DNA from: Deinandra increscens subsp. villosa
Taxonomy: Eukaryota; Streptophyta; Magnoliopsida; Asterales; Asteraceae
Assembly: GCA_039602395.1 (NCBI GenBank)
Contig: JBCNJP010000010.1
Location: 35,800,590 to 35,864,589, forward strand
Reading direction: 5' to 3'
Length of the DNA stretch: 64,000 nt
Shown here: positions 22,167 to 32,655 of the stretch, piece after piece
How positions within the stretch are numbered: the first letter of the stretch is position 1
Layout of the letters: every line of letters begins with the position of its first letter
Program-made: the position numbers and the translations under genes
The notes under the pieces: model-generated
Told to the model about the DNA's origin: nothing
Database searches by the model: none
Seen by the model: only the letters and a program-made list of their open reading frames with translations

Positions 22167-23915
22167 CTATCCTTCCATATTCACCAGACGGTATGATCCC
22201 TTACCTTCTTCAGAATCTATAAGGTAGGGACCTTCCCACTTGGGTGCTAACTTCCCATCAGCAGGATTAGTGGTATTCTGAAAAGCTTTCCTCAAGACCA
22301 AGTCACCCACTTGGAATCTTCTCAACCTAGTATTCTTGTTATAGGATTTTGCTATCCGCTGCTGGTAAGACGCCATCCGGATTCTGGCCATGTCTCTGAG
22401 CTCCTCAACTGTTTCGAGATCCTGAAGAAAATTCTGATCGTTGGTTTTAGGATCCTGGCAGCTGACTCTGGCTGTTGGAAGTACCATTTCTGTAGGGATT
22501 ACAGCTTCTGCCCCAAACACTAATGAGAATGGCGTTTGGCCAGTAACATTCTTAGGTGTGGTTCTATCCGCCCAAAGGACAAATGGCAGCTCCTCAGCCC
22601 ACTTTCCTTTCTTGGAACCCAGCTTCTTCTTGAGATTGTTGATTATGATTTTGTTACTGGATTTTGCCTGTCCATTAGCTTGAGGGTGGACAGGCGTTGA
22701 AGTGATCATCTTAATACCCCAGCTTTCACAAAAGCTTGTAGTTCTCTTGCCGATAAACTGGGAGCCATTGTCGCATATGATTTCCGGCGGAATCCCAAAT
22801 CTGGTGAGGATATTCCTTTTGATAAATGATATAACCTCTTTTTCTCTCACTTGTACGTAGGCTTCTGCTTCGATCCATTTGGAGAAGTAATCTGTCATGG
22901 CAAGCATAAACACCTTTCCTCCAGGAGCTTTGGGCAGCTTACCCACAATATCCATGCTCCACTTCATGAATGGCCATGGGGATACTATAGGATGCAGATG
23001 CTCAGCCGGTTGGTGGAGGATATTGCCATGCCTTTGACAAGCATCACATTTCTGCGAGAAGCTTACGGCATCCTTCTTCATGGTTGGCCAATAATATCCG
23101 AATCTGAGGACCTTCGAGAACAGCGCCCTGCCCCCAGTATGGTTCCCACAATCTCCACTATGGATGTCTTCAAGCACCTCAAGAGCTTCCGACTTTTCTA
23201 GGCACCTCAAATAGATACCTGCAAGAGATCTTCTATATAGGATATCATTAATAATAGTATAGGGTACTACCTTTGTGCGAAAAGCTCTGGGGTTTTCACC
23301 CTTGGGAATCTCCCCATCTGTGAGATATTTCCTGATTGGGTAAGTCCAGGATTCCTGAGTATTCTCGGGATCCTCAACGTCTGCTCCTGTTTTGTGGTCG
23401 ACAGCCTGAGCTTCCTGTCGATCTATCGCCGGCGTCAAGATGTGAGTTATTGGAATCTTGACATCCTCAGGGATCCTGAGAGATGAAGCCAAATTCGCCA
23501 AAGCGTCGGCTTCCGCATTATCTTCTCTTGGGACCTGCGAAATGTTAAAATTTTCAAAAAATAGAGATAGTTTTTTAACAATTTCAAGATACTTGATCAG
23601 ATTCTCCCCTCTCACTGCATAAGAGCCATTAAATTGGTTAGTCAGTAGAAGGGAATCAACGAATACTTGAATGGACAGGATTCCCATATCTCTAGCCAGT
23701 TGCAGTCCAGCAATCAAGGCTTCGTACTCGGCGTCGTTGTTGGTAGCCTGAAACTCGCAAGATATAGATAGAGGTATTATGTCCCCTTGTGGCGATTTTA
23801 GCAGGATTCCCAGTCCAGTTCCTCTGACATTTGTGGAGCCATCAGTGAAGAGAATCCAATCTTCTTTGAGCTTCTCAAGCTTTTGGACTTCTTTTTTAGC
23901 TTCCGGTTCTATGTC
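22167..23915 (-). pseudogene. Tat-1 second RNase H and integrase, catalytic Glu lost
   Basis: C-terminal pol of Tat-1. It starts in the archaeal-type RNase H (WILFTDGSTN, NNDAEYEALI, REDNAEADALANLA). It continues into integrase with a HHCC zinc finger (HSGDCGNH..CDACQRHG), first Asp (SMDIVGKLP), second Asp (ICDNGSQF) and the third catalytic position. There Tat-2 has Glu (NGQAESSNK) but this copy has Lys (AAA codon, 22662-22664). A TAG at 22167-22169 removes the last 15 or so residues. The N-terminal side is cut by E2 at 23916. The integrase should be inactive. Confidence 0.88.
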
Positions 23916-26451
23916 TGTGACATCCGAGAATTTCAAGGTTTACTTCCGTTAGACAATTCCGTTAGTTACGTTATAAGTATTAACTTAGTAACTAATGCTC
24001 AACTAGGCCGAATACGTCCACGTCCTTTGGTTGATCACCGAACCCGTCCATATGTGTTATATGTTTAACTATTTATTGTCACTATGTGCAATGTGATTTA
24101 AATACATGATTTAGTATTGTGAATAGCATGACAAGTTATGAATCGTGATTATCTTGCTTAGAATGTGAAATTGACCACTTTTGGGTAACCAGCGAAACTA
24201 CCGGGCGAAACTATAATGTCGCCCGGCAGTCTGTTGGCTCACTCGTGATCAGAGCCAGTTTCGCCAGGCCAGCGAAACTGCCAGCGAAACTAGCCTCTGA
24301 TATAAATAATCTTAATAAACCCTAGCTCTCCTATTTGCCTCATTTCACACAAAAACACACACACTCTCCTGAAACTTCTGGACCAGCTGATTCCAACCAA
24401 GAACCATCAAGAATCAGCCATCACCCCGAGTTGTGAAGATCATCCATCGATCCTAGAATCAACCGTGAGTCCCAAAACTATGTTTCTTGCTTTTCTATGT
24501 GTTTTCTTCTTAAAGCATGACCAAACCTTCATAGAATCACTTGATCTTCTGATATGTTGTTTAGGGATGCTAGAACTACCATAAAGTTGATAACTTTACG
24601 TGTGAAACTGATCCATGATAAAGATTTATGCTATTTAGGTCATTTTAGGGTTTTAAATGTATTTTGGTGATTTGATGATGAAAATGCATGTTTAAGGTGT
24701 TAAAGCTTACTGATTTATGTTGGTAAATGGTTATGTATGCTAGATAATGAATTACATGTAATATGGAAGCTGTTAGATTGATTTTTAGGCTGATTTATGT
24801 GTTTTTCGCGACTAGCGAAACTGTCATGTTCTCTGGGCGAAACTGTCCAGCGAAATTATGCATATCTTCAACCAGCGACACTATGGAGCGAAACTGTAGT
24901 GTCGCCGGGTAAACCAACCAGACCTGTTCGGATGAAACTACCGAGCGAAATTCCCTGAACGAAAGTTCAAACCAGTTTCGGGCGAAACTAGGCTAGCGAA
25001 ACTGTGCCAACAGTTTCGAGCGAAACTAGCCTAGCGAAACTGTGTCATCGGGTATTGCCTAGCGAAAGTGCTGCCCGTGCACACAGCGAAACTGCCTAGC
25101 GAAACTGCTAGCGAAACTGAGACCAGAATCCAAACTTGTGCAATTTGCTTGAATGTTATGCCATGACTTACATGATTATGCTATGAGGATACATGCTTTG
25201 ATTTCTGATGTATATGAACCCTTGTTTATGATCAACCATCGGTGTCGTGTGTCGTTATGTCGAGTCATAGTTTCAACGTGCTATGTTATGGGCCATAGTG
25301 ACGTTAAGTAAAGATTAGACACCAAACTAATACTTAAGACCTAAACGTGTTCATAGGTCTTCGTTAAGCAAAACTTGGATTATATAACAAGTGTAGCAGT
25401 GCAACCAAAGGTGAGTGTCACTAACCCGTTTACTGTGAGCCCGTTTGGGACACACTGAATAACTTAATGGAAAACAATGCTGACAACTTTACGAGTGCTA
25501 TGCACCACTTGATGAAACTGAAAACTTAGAATGCTATGCATCTACTTGATGAACTTGAAGTGTTTTATGGGAAACACTTGTGAAACTTAACAAACTATTT
25601 CTGAAACGAAAACCGTTTTAATATGGCTAGTGTAGGTTAAAGTCTAAACCACATGATATCACATGATTTCTAAGGATTGCCTTTTTAACTGAAGAAGTCC
25701 TCAACTTAATTGTGCCATTAATTGTAAAGCGAGGGGATGTTGGGTAGATCTACTGGAGTTTGACAAACTCCGCCTCGTGACACTGGAGGTGCACGGAGGT
25801 ACAATATCAGCCTATCTGACCGTGATCCCGAGAGGACACGGGGGAGGCGAAGCCGCGATGACGAATGTCCGCAAAACAAAATGGCTGAAGGCTCTGCCTC
25901 TACTATACTTAATCGTCAGCTTTGGTACGAACTTCCTTAGTGCATGGAAACAACGGATTAGCTACCCGCGATATCGGTTGAGCACTTTAATTATACAAGA
26001 CTAGTACATACCTGATAACTTTGTTACGGACAATAACTTTACTAAATAACAAATGTTTATGATATGTTGACACGATTACGATTATGAGACCGGGCCAATG
26101 CATGACATGCCCACTGTGAACTCACCAACCGTTAGGTTGACACTTGTGTGGTTTTCACTTTTGCAGATCGTTGAAGAGTATCCACTGGAGGTTGGCATGG
26201 CACAAGAAGACATTTACTTTCATTAAACTAAATTGGGAATTTGAATTTGAAACAATGATTTGTAAAGCACGTGGTTAGTGCTAAGATACTTATACCTTTA
26301 TTCCGCTGCGTAACTTTTGAAACTGTTTTTATTATGAACATTTGGACTTTACTCTGATTCGTTTAGTATTTGTAACTAATGGTTGTGGTCCTGGTTTGCT
26401 CGCACCCCTTAACGGTATAAACTCCGTTAGTGGTTATTTGGGGGTGTGACA
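23916..26451 (+). mobile_element. E2: solo LTR (2536 bp) of the E family
   Basis: Starts TGTGACATCC, ends GGGGGTGTGACA, and is flanked by ATGTC on both sides (23911-23915, 26452-26456). It matches the E1 LTR along its length with scattered differences. No internal element sequence is present, so it is a solo LTR left by LTR-LTR recombination. TATAAATA at 24301-24308 fits plus orientation. Confidence 0.85.
24185..25125 (+). repeat. GCGAAACT motif field in E2
   Basis: Same dispersed motif as in E1, in both orientations, densest at 24810-25120. The motif is retained while surrounding bases differ from E1. Confidence 0.7.
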
Positions 26452-27959
26452 ATGTCGCTGCTGAAATCCGCCACATAGTCAGCTAATGCTTGGGATTTGA
26501 TTGCAGTTCTTGGTTCATATTTGATGTCGTAGGCACTCATCTTAACTGCCCATTTGGCCATCCTGCCTGACATCTCCGGCTTCCTGAGAACTGACTTAAT
26601 AGGATAGTTAGACATCATAATTATAGTATGCGTTTCAAAATAATGTCTAAGTTTAGTGGAAGCCATTATAAGAGATAAAATTAACTTCTCAAGATAGAAA
26701 TACCTGGATTCTGCGTCTAGCAGAGTTTTACTTACATAATAGACCGGATGCTGCTGACCTTGGTGGTTTTTTACTAAGACAGCACTTACTGAGCTTCCGG
26801 ATACAGCGAGATATAAGTATAGTGGCTCCCCATCTTCTGGTTTCATCAGGAGTGGAGCTTCTGATAGGTACTCTTTTAGGCTTCTCAGGGCTTCTTCATG
26901 TCTATCAGTCCACTCGAAATTCCTGTTCTTTCTCAGAATTTCATAAAAGTCTTTGCTTTTCTCTGAGGATCTCGATATAAACCTGTTAAGTGCTGCAAAC
27001 CTTCATGTCAATCTTTGAACTTCCTTTATGTTTGAAGGGGATTTTAGGTTGAGGATTGCTTTAATCTGCTCAGGGCTTGCTTCGATTCCCCTTTCGGTCA
27101 CCATGTAACCCAAGAACTTCCCAGCTCGCACCCCAAAGTGGCACTTGGAGGGGTTGAGCTTCATATTGTAGTGGTCAAGGATGTCGAAAGCGGTTTTGAG
27201 ATCCCTGACATGGTTTTTGGCCTTTTTAGATTTCACAACCATGTCATCTATGTAAACTTCCATCGTGTCCCCTAGTTGTTCCTTGAACATCATGTTAACG
27301 AGCCTCTGGTAGGTGGCACCTGCATTACGTAAACCAAAAGGCATAGCAGTGTAACAATATATACCTATTGGGGTATGATGGCCGTATGCTCCTGATCTGA
27401 GGGTTCCATTTGGATTTGTTGGAATCCTGACGAGGCGTCCATAAAGGTGAGCATCTCATGTCCTGCTGTGGCATCCACCATTGCGTCTATGTGGGGAAGT
27501 GGAAATGGATCTTTCGGACATGCCTTGTTCAAATCTGTGTAGTCAACACAGACTCTCCATTTCCCGTTCTTCTTTTGAACCACCACTACATTGGCTAACC
27601 ATTTGGGATACTTGACTTCCTTGATCATTTTTGTTTTGAGAAGCTTATCGACTTCTTCTTGAATTATTGCGTTCGTTTCGGGGTCGAACTTCCTTCTCTT
27701 CTGCTGTATGGGCCTGAAAGAAGGATCCAAACCAAGTTTGTGAGTTATAATATGTTTAGGTATACCTGTCATGTCTTCATGCTTCCATGCGAAGGTAGGC
27801 CTTCTGGCTTTGAGAAACTCAATCAACTTCTCTTCAACATCTTCTGGGATGCTGGATCCAATGAGCACCTTGATCTCAGGATTCTCGGGGATCTAATTGG
27901 ACTTCTTTGACATCGAGCTCCCTGTCTTCCTGCTCTTGGGGTGCTCTTTTCTGTAATTG
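26452..27959 (-). pseudogene. Tat-1 reverse transcriptase and first RNase H, broken
   Basis: In coding order (right to left): linker and RT start (KKNGKWRVCVDYTDLNKACPKD), motif A FMDASSGFQQ, YIDDMVVKS, then RNase H (LYLYLAVSGSSVSAVLV.., ESRYFYLEKLIL). There are three breaks: an extra C in the run at 27887-27890, a missing base near 27346-27364 (stop before YIVT), and TGA at 27003-27005 where Tat-2 has Gly. RT catalytic residues themselves are kept. The gene is interrupted at 26452 by E2. Confidence 0.88.
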
Positions 27960-27962
27960 CTA
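27951..27962 (-). promoter_or_regulatory. Conserved UAG with CARYYA readthrough context (Tat-1)
   Basis: Minus strand reads GGA UAG CAA UUA CAG between protease and RT frames. UAG-CAR-YYA is the established tobamovirus-type leaky stop context. The identical stop and context are present in Tat-2 (41773-41784). Confidence 0.75.
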
Positions 27963-28442
27963 TCCTTTCGTCACTTTTGTTGAGTTCTTCATGGAGGTTA
28001 AGTAGCAGTTCTTGGCTTCCTGCTGGTCGCTTTCAATCCTGACAACTCCCCATGGTGTAGGAAGCTTGATACACTGGTGGTATGTAGAAGGAACTGCCTT
28101 CATCTCATGAATCCAAGGCCTGCCAAGAATAATATTGCAACAGGAGAGGGTATTTATAACACAGAATTTTTGCATACAATTTATTCCCTCTATATATACT
28201 GGTAGTTTAATATCTCCAACTGTACTCTTGGTTTCTCCGCTGAAACCCACCAGGACTGAGGATCTTGCCACAATTTCGGATTCCGGGATGCCCATCTTCT
28301 TGAGCACATCTAGACGAATTATGTTGACAGAGCTCCCGTTGTCAATCAGGATCCTGCGCACAAAGTGGTTAGCGATATATAGAGTAACTACAAGGCTGTC
28401 ATGGTGGGGATCCTGAACGTGAGAGCGGTCGCTCTCATCAAA
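27963..28442 (-). pseudogene. Tat-1 protease end of gag-pro
   Basis: Aspartic protease domain with LIDNGSSVNI (the Tat form of the D-x-G motif) and NIILGRPWIHEM. It ends TKVTKG at the UAG. The upstream part of the frame (..SFDESDRSH) is split by copia D at 28443; the rest of gag is at 52533-54607. It processes Gag and Pol in an active element. Confidence 0.85.
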
Positions 28443-29132
28443 TGTAAGGAATATTGCGCTTGGAAGATTTCCGGCTGAATGCCAATTTTACTATGTTCCG
28501 GCTGAAGTTGAAGTTGAAGCGGAATTCTCACTTCAAGCGGAACTGGCAATTCAAGCGGAAAGAAGCAGTTTTGTCCTTTAGCGAATATTCCGCGTGAACT
28601 CGATTATCCACCAGATAATGAGTTCAACCGGACTTTTCCTGAGATGTCTTTTCAGCAAGTCCAATCCTGCAAAAGCTTCTCGTATGCTTCTATATCTGAT
28701 TCAAGCCGCTCTCCTAAAGTAGTATGGTGCTGCAAACACGCAAGATATTCCAATTGCCGATGTTTATTCTTTTGGTAGTTTATATTTGACTTTTTAGTTT
28801 ACGGTCTAGATTAGATCGCATGAGATCAATGGCTGTCATTGATCTCATCAGCACTATATATAGCATAGCTAGCTCTTAGTTTACACACAGTTGTCATATT
28901 TGTTGTTATCAGTTCTTGAACAACTTGTAATAGTGCAGCTTTGAGTTAATGCAAATAGTGTCGAGTATTTGATACTTTGTTGTTACTATAATTATGCAAA
29001 TCAAGATTTTACATTATACACAAGAACTCAATTTTGCTTAAGTAAAGTGAAATATAACTTTAATTCCACAGGGTTATATTTGCAAGTAAAGGGCTTTGTT
29101 TAAGTTTAACTCTAACTTATAACGATCCTACA
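28443..29132 (+). mobile_element. Copia D 5' LTR (690 bp)
   Basis: TGTAAGG..CCTACA ends; TATATATAG at 28855-28863. It is followed not by a primer site but by a second TCAAA (29133-29137) and Tat-1 gag sequence, exactly as a solo LTR would be. U3 carries six or more copies of a TTCAAGCGGAA-type motif. Confidence 0.85.
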
Positions 29133-29700
29133 TCAAAGGATACAGTCTTTTCCTGTGTCAGGGTGGAAGTCCGGATCAGATCTGGATCCCTGTTCAGACT
29201 TAGATTCTTTAGCGTGCTTCTTTGCTGAGGAATACGAGGTGCCACAAATATCTGAGCCTCCTGATATGAAGTTAATGATTTGAGCATCCTGTGGTGGAGA
29301 GGCTGCTCTTTGAGGGGCTTGTTCAGCTTCCTGAGTTTTGCTTCTCTTTCTACCCAACAACTCTTTGATATGCCCTTTGTTGAGTAGGTAGCTGATTTCT
29401 TTCCTGAGTGCAATGCATTCATCTGTCAGATGACCGAAATCCTCGTGATAGGCACACCACTTCGATTTATCTTTCCAGGATGCCTGCTTGGTATCCTTCC
29501 TGGGCCATCTTGCTTTTTCACCTAGATCCTGCATGGCACACATTAAACCACCAATATCAACTGAAAAACAGTATTCAGATACCTTGGGGTATTCCTCATC
29601 ATCGTCATCTTGATCCACGGCATTAACTCTTTGATTATCCTGCTTGGAATATGGCCTGGATCTGTACGGTTTCCCAGGGGATTCCGATTTCTTGCTGTTG
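29133..29700 (-). pseudogene. Second copy of Tat-1 gag flank inside copia D
   Basis: 568 bp of Tat gag in minus orientation (domains WCAYHEDFGHLTDEC and NFISGGSDICG), homologous base for base to 52533-53099, the true right flank of copia D. It begins with the TCAAA target duplication and stops abruptly at 29700 (TTGCTGTTG), where copia gag starts in plus orientation. It has not received the TAA that breaks the right copy at 52679. Confidence 0.82.
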
Positions 29701-32642
29701 CCCAAATGGTTCTTCCAACAAACCACCAATGTTCACTCCTGATGACTTTGGTACCTGGAAACTCAGGATGGAAGGTTTTGTTAGGATTTTGGACCGTCGT
29801 ATTTGGAAATCTTTCACTAAAGGACACTACTCACCCATGGTTTCATCTGCTGACGATGCAGAAGTCAAAATACACCACTTGATAAATATGTTGAATCTGA
29901 CTATACTGCTCTCGAATTTGACCATAAGGCATATTGGACTCTACAGGCTGCACTTCCTAATTCCATTTTAAGTGGGTTCAAAGGATATAAAACTGCATTT
30001 GACCTGTGGAATGCCTTAAGTTAAATGTATGAAGGAACCAGTGAAGTTAAAGAAAACAAGAAAGATGTCTTAAAACAGAAGTATGAAAACTTTACTTTCA
30101 AATCTGGTGAAACTATGACAAACCAGTACTTAAGATTTGTATCTTTGCTTGATGAACTCCAAAAAGTAGATGTAAAACTAGACCACGTAGATGTTAACAG
30201 AAAGTTCTTACGTTCCCTGCCTTCTGTGTGGACAGTTTACACTGTAAGCATCAGGGAATGCAAAAACTTGAAAAAGATAAGACTCAGTGAACTTCATGGC
30301 ATACTCAGTTCCTATGAAATGGAACTTGATCTTAAACAAAACTCACCTTCTGAGTCAACTCAGCTGTTTTCATCTGCACTAGTAACTACTGATTTTAACA
30401 GTCAAAGGTCTTTAAACTCATCATCATATCAGTCACCTATTGTCAGTTTCCCTGAAACACCAAGGTGTCAAGAAAGTTTTTCAAACATGTTTGAAAACTC
30501 TCACAATGCTCATGTAGCAACTGACTCATACCAAGGCTTCATACCCGAAGATCTTGAGTGCATAGGTGCTGATGATTTGGAAGAAATGGACATTATGACT
30601 CAACTTGCTATGGTTTCTGTCAGAGCTCAAAGGTTCTATAAAAGAACTGGTAGAACCTACAAGGGAGCAAAAGGTGCTCACATAGGCCTTGACAAAAGCA
30701 AGGTGAAGTGTTATAACTGTCACCAACTTGGTCACTTTGCAAGGGAATGCCCTCAACCAAGAAGAGAAGGACATAATCAAAGTCATGTTCAAGGGAAAAA
30801 TCATGGAGGAAGCAATTCAAACAACAACAACTCTGGAAACAACTCAGGCTCCAAACCCACCCCACCAAAACCAACCGGAAATCAAAACCACCAAAATGTG
30901 GTAGCTGCTGTTGCAAATCAAACCTCACGTGTTGAATGGGAAGATTTCGTTGCTGAGTTTGAGCCTGTCAACCATGCTTTGATGGCCAAACAAGACTCCA
31001 CCTCTGATCAGGTAAACTCTATCCCAGAGAAAGTCCTAGAAAATCTATGCAGCCCTGCCTGCATAGAACAAGTGTCAAAGTACCGAAATCACAACACTGA
31101 CTTGATTGATGAAGTTTCAAACCTAAATGAGTTAAAGGAATGTTTTAAGAAAACTGAATCTTCATATATCTCAAAAATTGAAAATTTAACCAAAGAATAT
31201 GAACAGTTGAAACAAACCAACTCAATGCTTGAAACTCAGCTTGATGACCTGCTTTCAAAACTTGAAAAGTCAAGAAACGAAACCAAGGATGCTAAGGCTG
31301 AGGTTGATGTTCTTGAGATCAAGCTGAAAGATGCTTTGTTCACCTGTGATAAATTCCAGGCAGCAAACAAAAAGGCTGAGAAATTATGGATGGGAGGGAT
31401 GTATGGAAAGGCAGGTGTTGGGTATAACTGTGTTGAGCCACCAATTCAATACTCACCTGTAATCAAACCAATTGATGCTTTAAAATCTGAATGTAAAGTT
31501 AGTCTCACAGTTGATGACATTTCATCACAGTCAAGTTCTGAAAACACTGTTGAGTCTAAGAAAGCTGAAGTCACTGTTGCAAGCTCATCTGCTTCAGTTG
31601 ACCAATCAAACATTTTAAAACCATCAATTGATGTTCCTCCACCAACTGTTTATGAACCTAAGGATTCAAAAGTTGGAGGAAAGCAACTTGAGCAACCAAA
31701 GGGAAGTGAAACTCAAAGGCTTGGTCAACTAAAATTCAACCAAGTAACCAAACTTGAGTCTCCTAGAAAGTTTGAAACCAAAGTTTTTGAATGTATGTGC
31801 TGTGGTGAACAAGGTCACCTAGCTACTGTTTGTCAGTTCAACCCAATGAGTAAAGTCAAACCATTTCAAAAACCAAAACCTGTTTTGAAACCAAAGGCTG
31901 ATTTTCAAAAGAAGCTCACAGGAAGAATTTCACCTGTGAGAAACCACACTTTGAAGCATTTTGGATCTGATTCTAACAGAGTCTTGATTGGTAATGAAAG
32001 AAATGGAAGTTTTACTGTTTTAAAACAAAATCGTTTTCCGGCTGAAGTTCAAACGGAATATTTTTCCGCTCGAACTCATGTTCAACCGGAAAATAAGTTT
32101 CAACCCAGATCAGCTACTACTCCAAAGCAGAGACCTCAAGTACATTTTGCTGAAGGGTTTGAGCAATTTGAAGCTCAAGGAAGAAGAAATCCCTCTAAAG
32201 GAAAGGTTACCTCTAGAGAAAACTTCTCAAGAAACAACAAATTTAACCAATCTGAAACTGTTTTTGCTAAAGTTCAAGTGGAAATCACTATGTTCCACTT
32301 CAGGGGGAGAGTTCAAATCAAAACAAACACTTTCCTCTAAGATTTTCAAGGTCACCTGAAAGAACTCAGTTGGTCATTAAAGAAAATGAAAAACTTAAGA
32401 AATTGACCAATAAGCAAAGGAAGTTTAAAGAATATAGGGATAGGAAAATTGCTGAAAGAAAGAACACCAAAGGTGAAAGGTCTGGTCAAACACGTGCTCA
32501 GCATGAGAACTTCAGTTTTGACAATGATGATCTACTTAATGAAGCTCCAGTCTTAAATACTTTAGTACTCAAGGAGTACAAGTATAATGATGCTTATAGC
32601 AGACCCAAGACCACTCAGGCTTGGGTCCCCTATAGAAATTAA
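29701..32642 (+). pseudogene. Copia D gag, N-terminally truncated and broken
   Basis: Copia Gag beginning inside the N-terminal domain (KPPMFTPDDFGTWKLRMEGF). A one-base loss in the A run near 29869 and TAA at 30022-30024 precede a long open stretch (30025-32340). That stretch contains the rest of the UBN2-type gag domain, a CCHC knuckle CYNCHQLGHFAREC (30709-30750), a coiled coil (about 31100-31370) and a second knuckle CMCCGEQGHLATVC (about 31792-31833). A frameshift near 32300-32340 precedes the last part, which ends TTQAWVPYRN and TAA at 32640-32642. The start codon and primer site are missing. Confidence 0.83.
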
Positions 32643-32655
32643 TCTATTCTGATAT

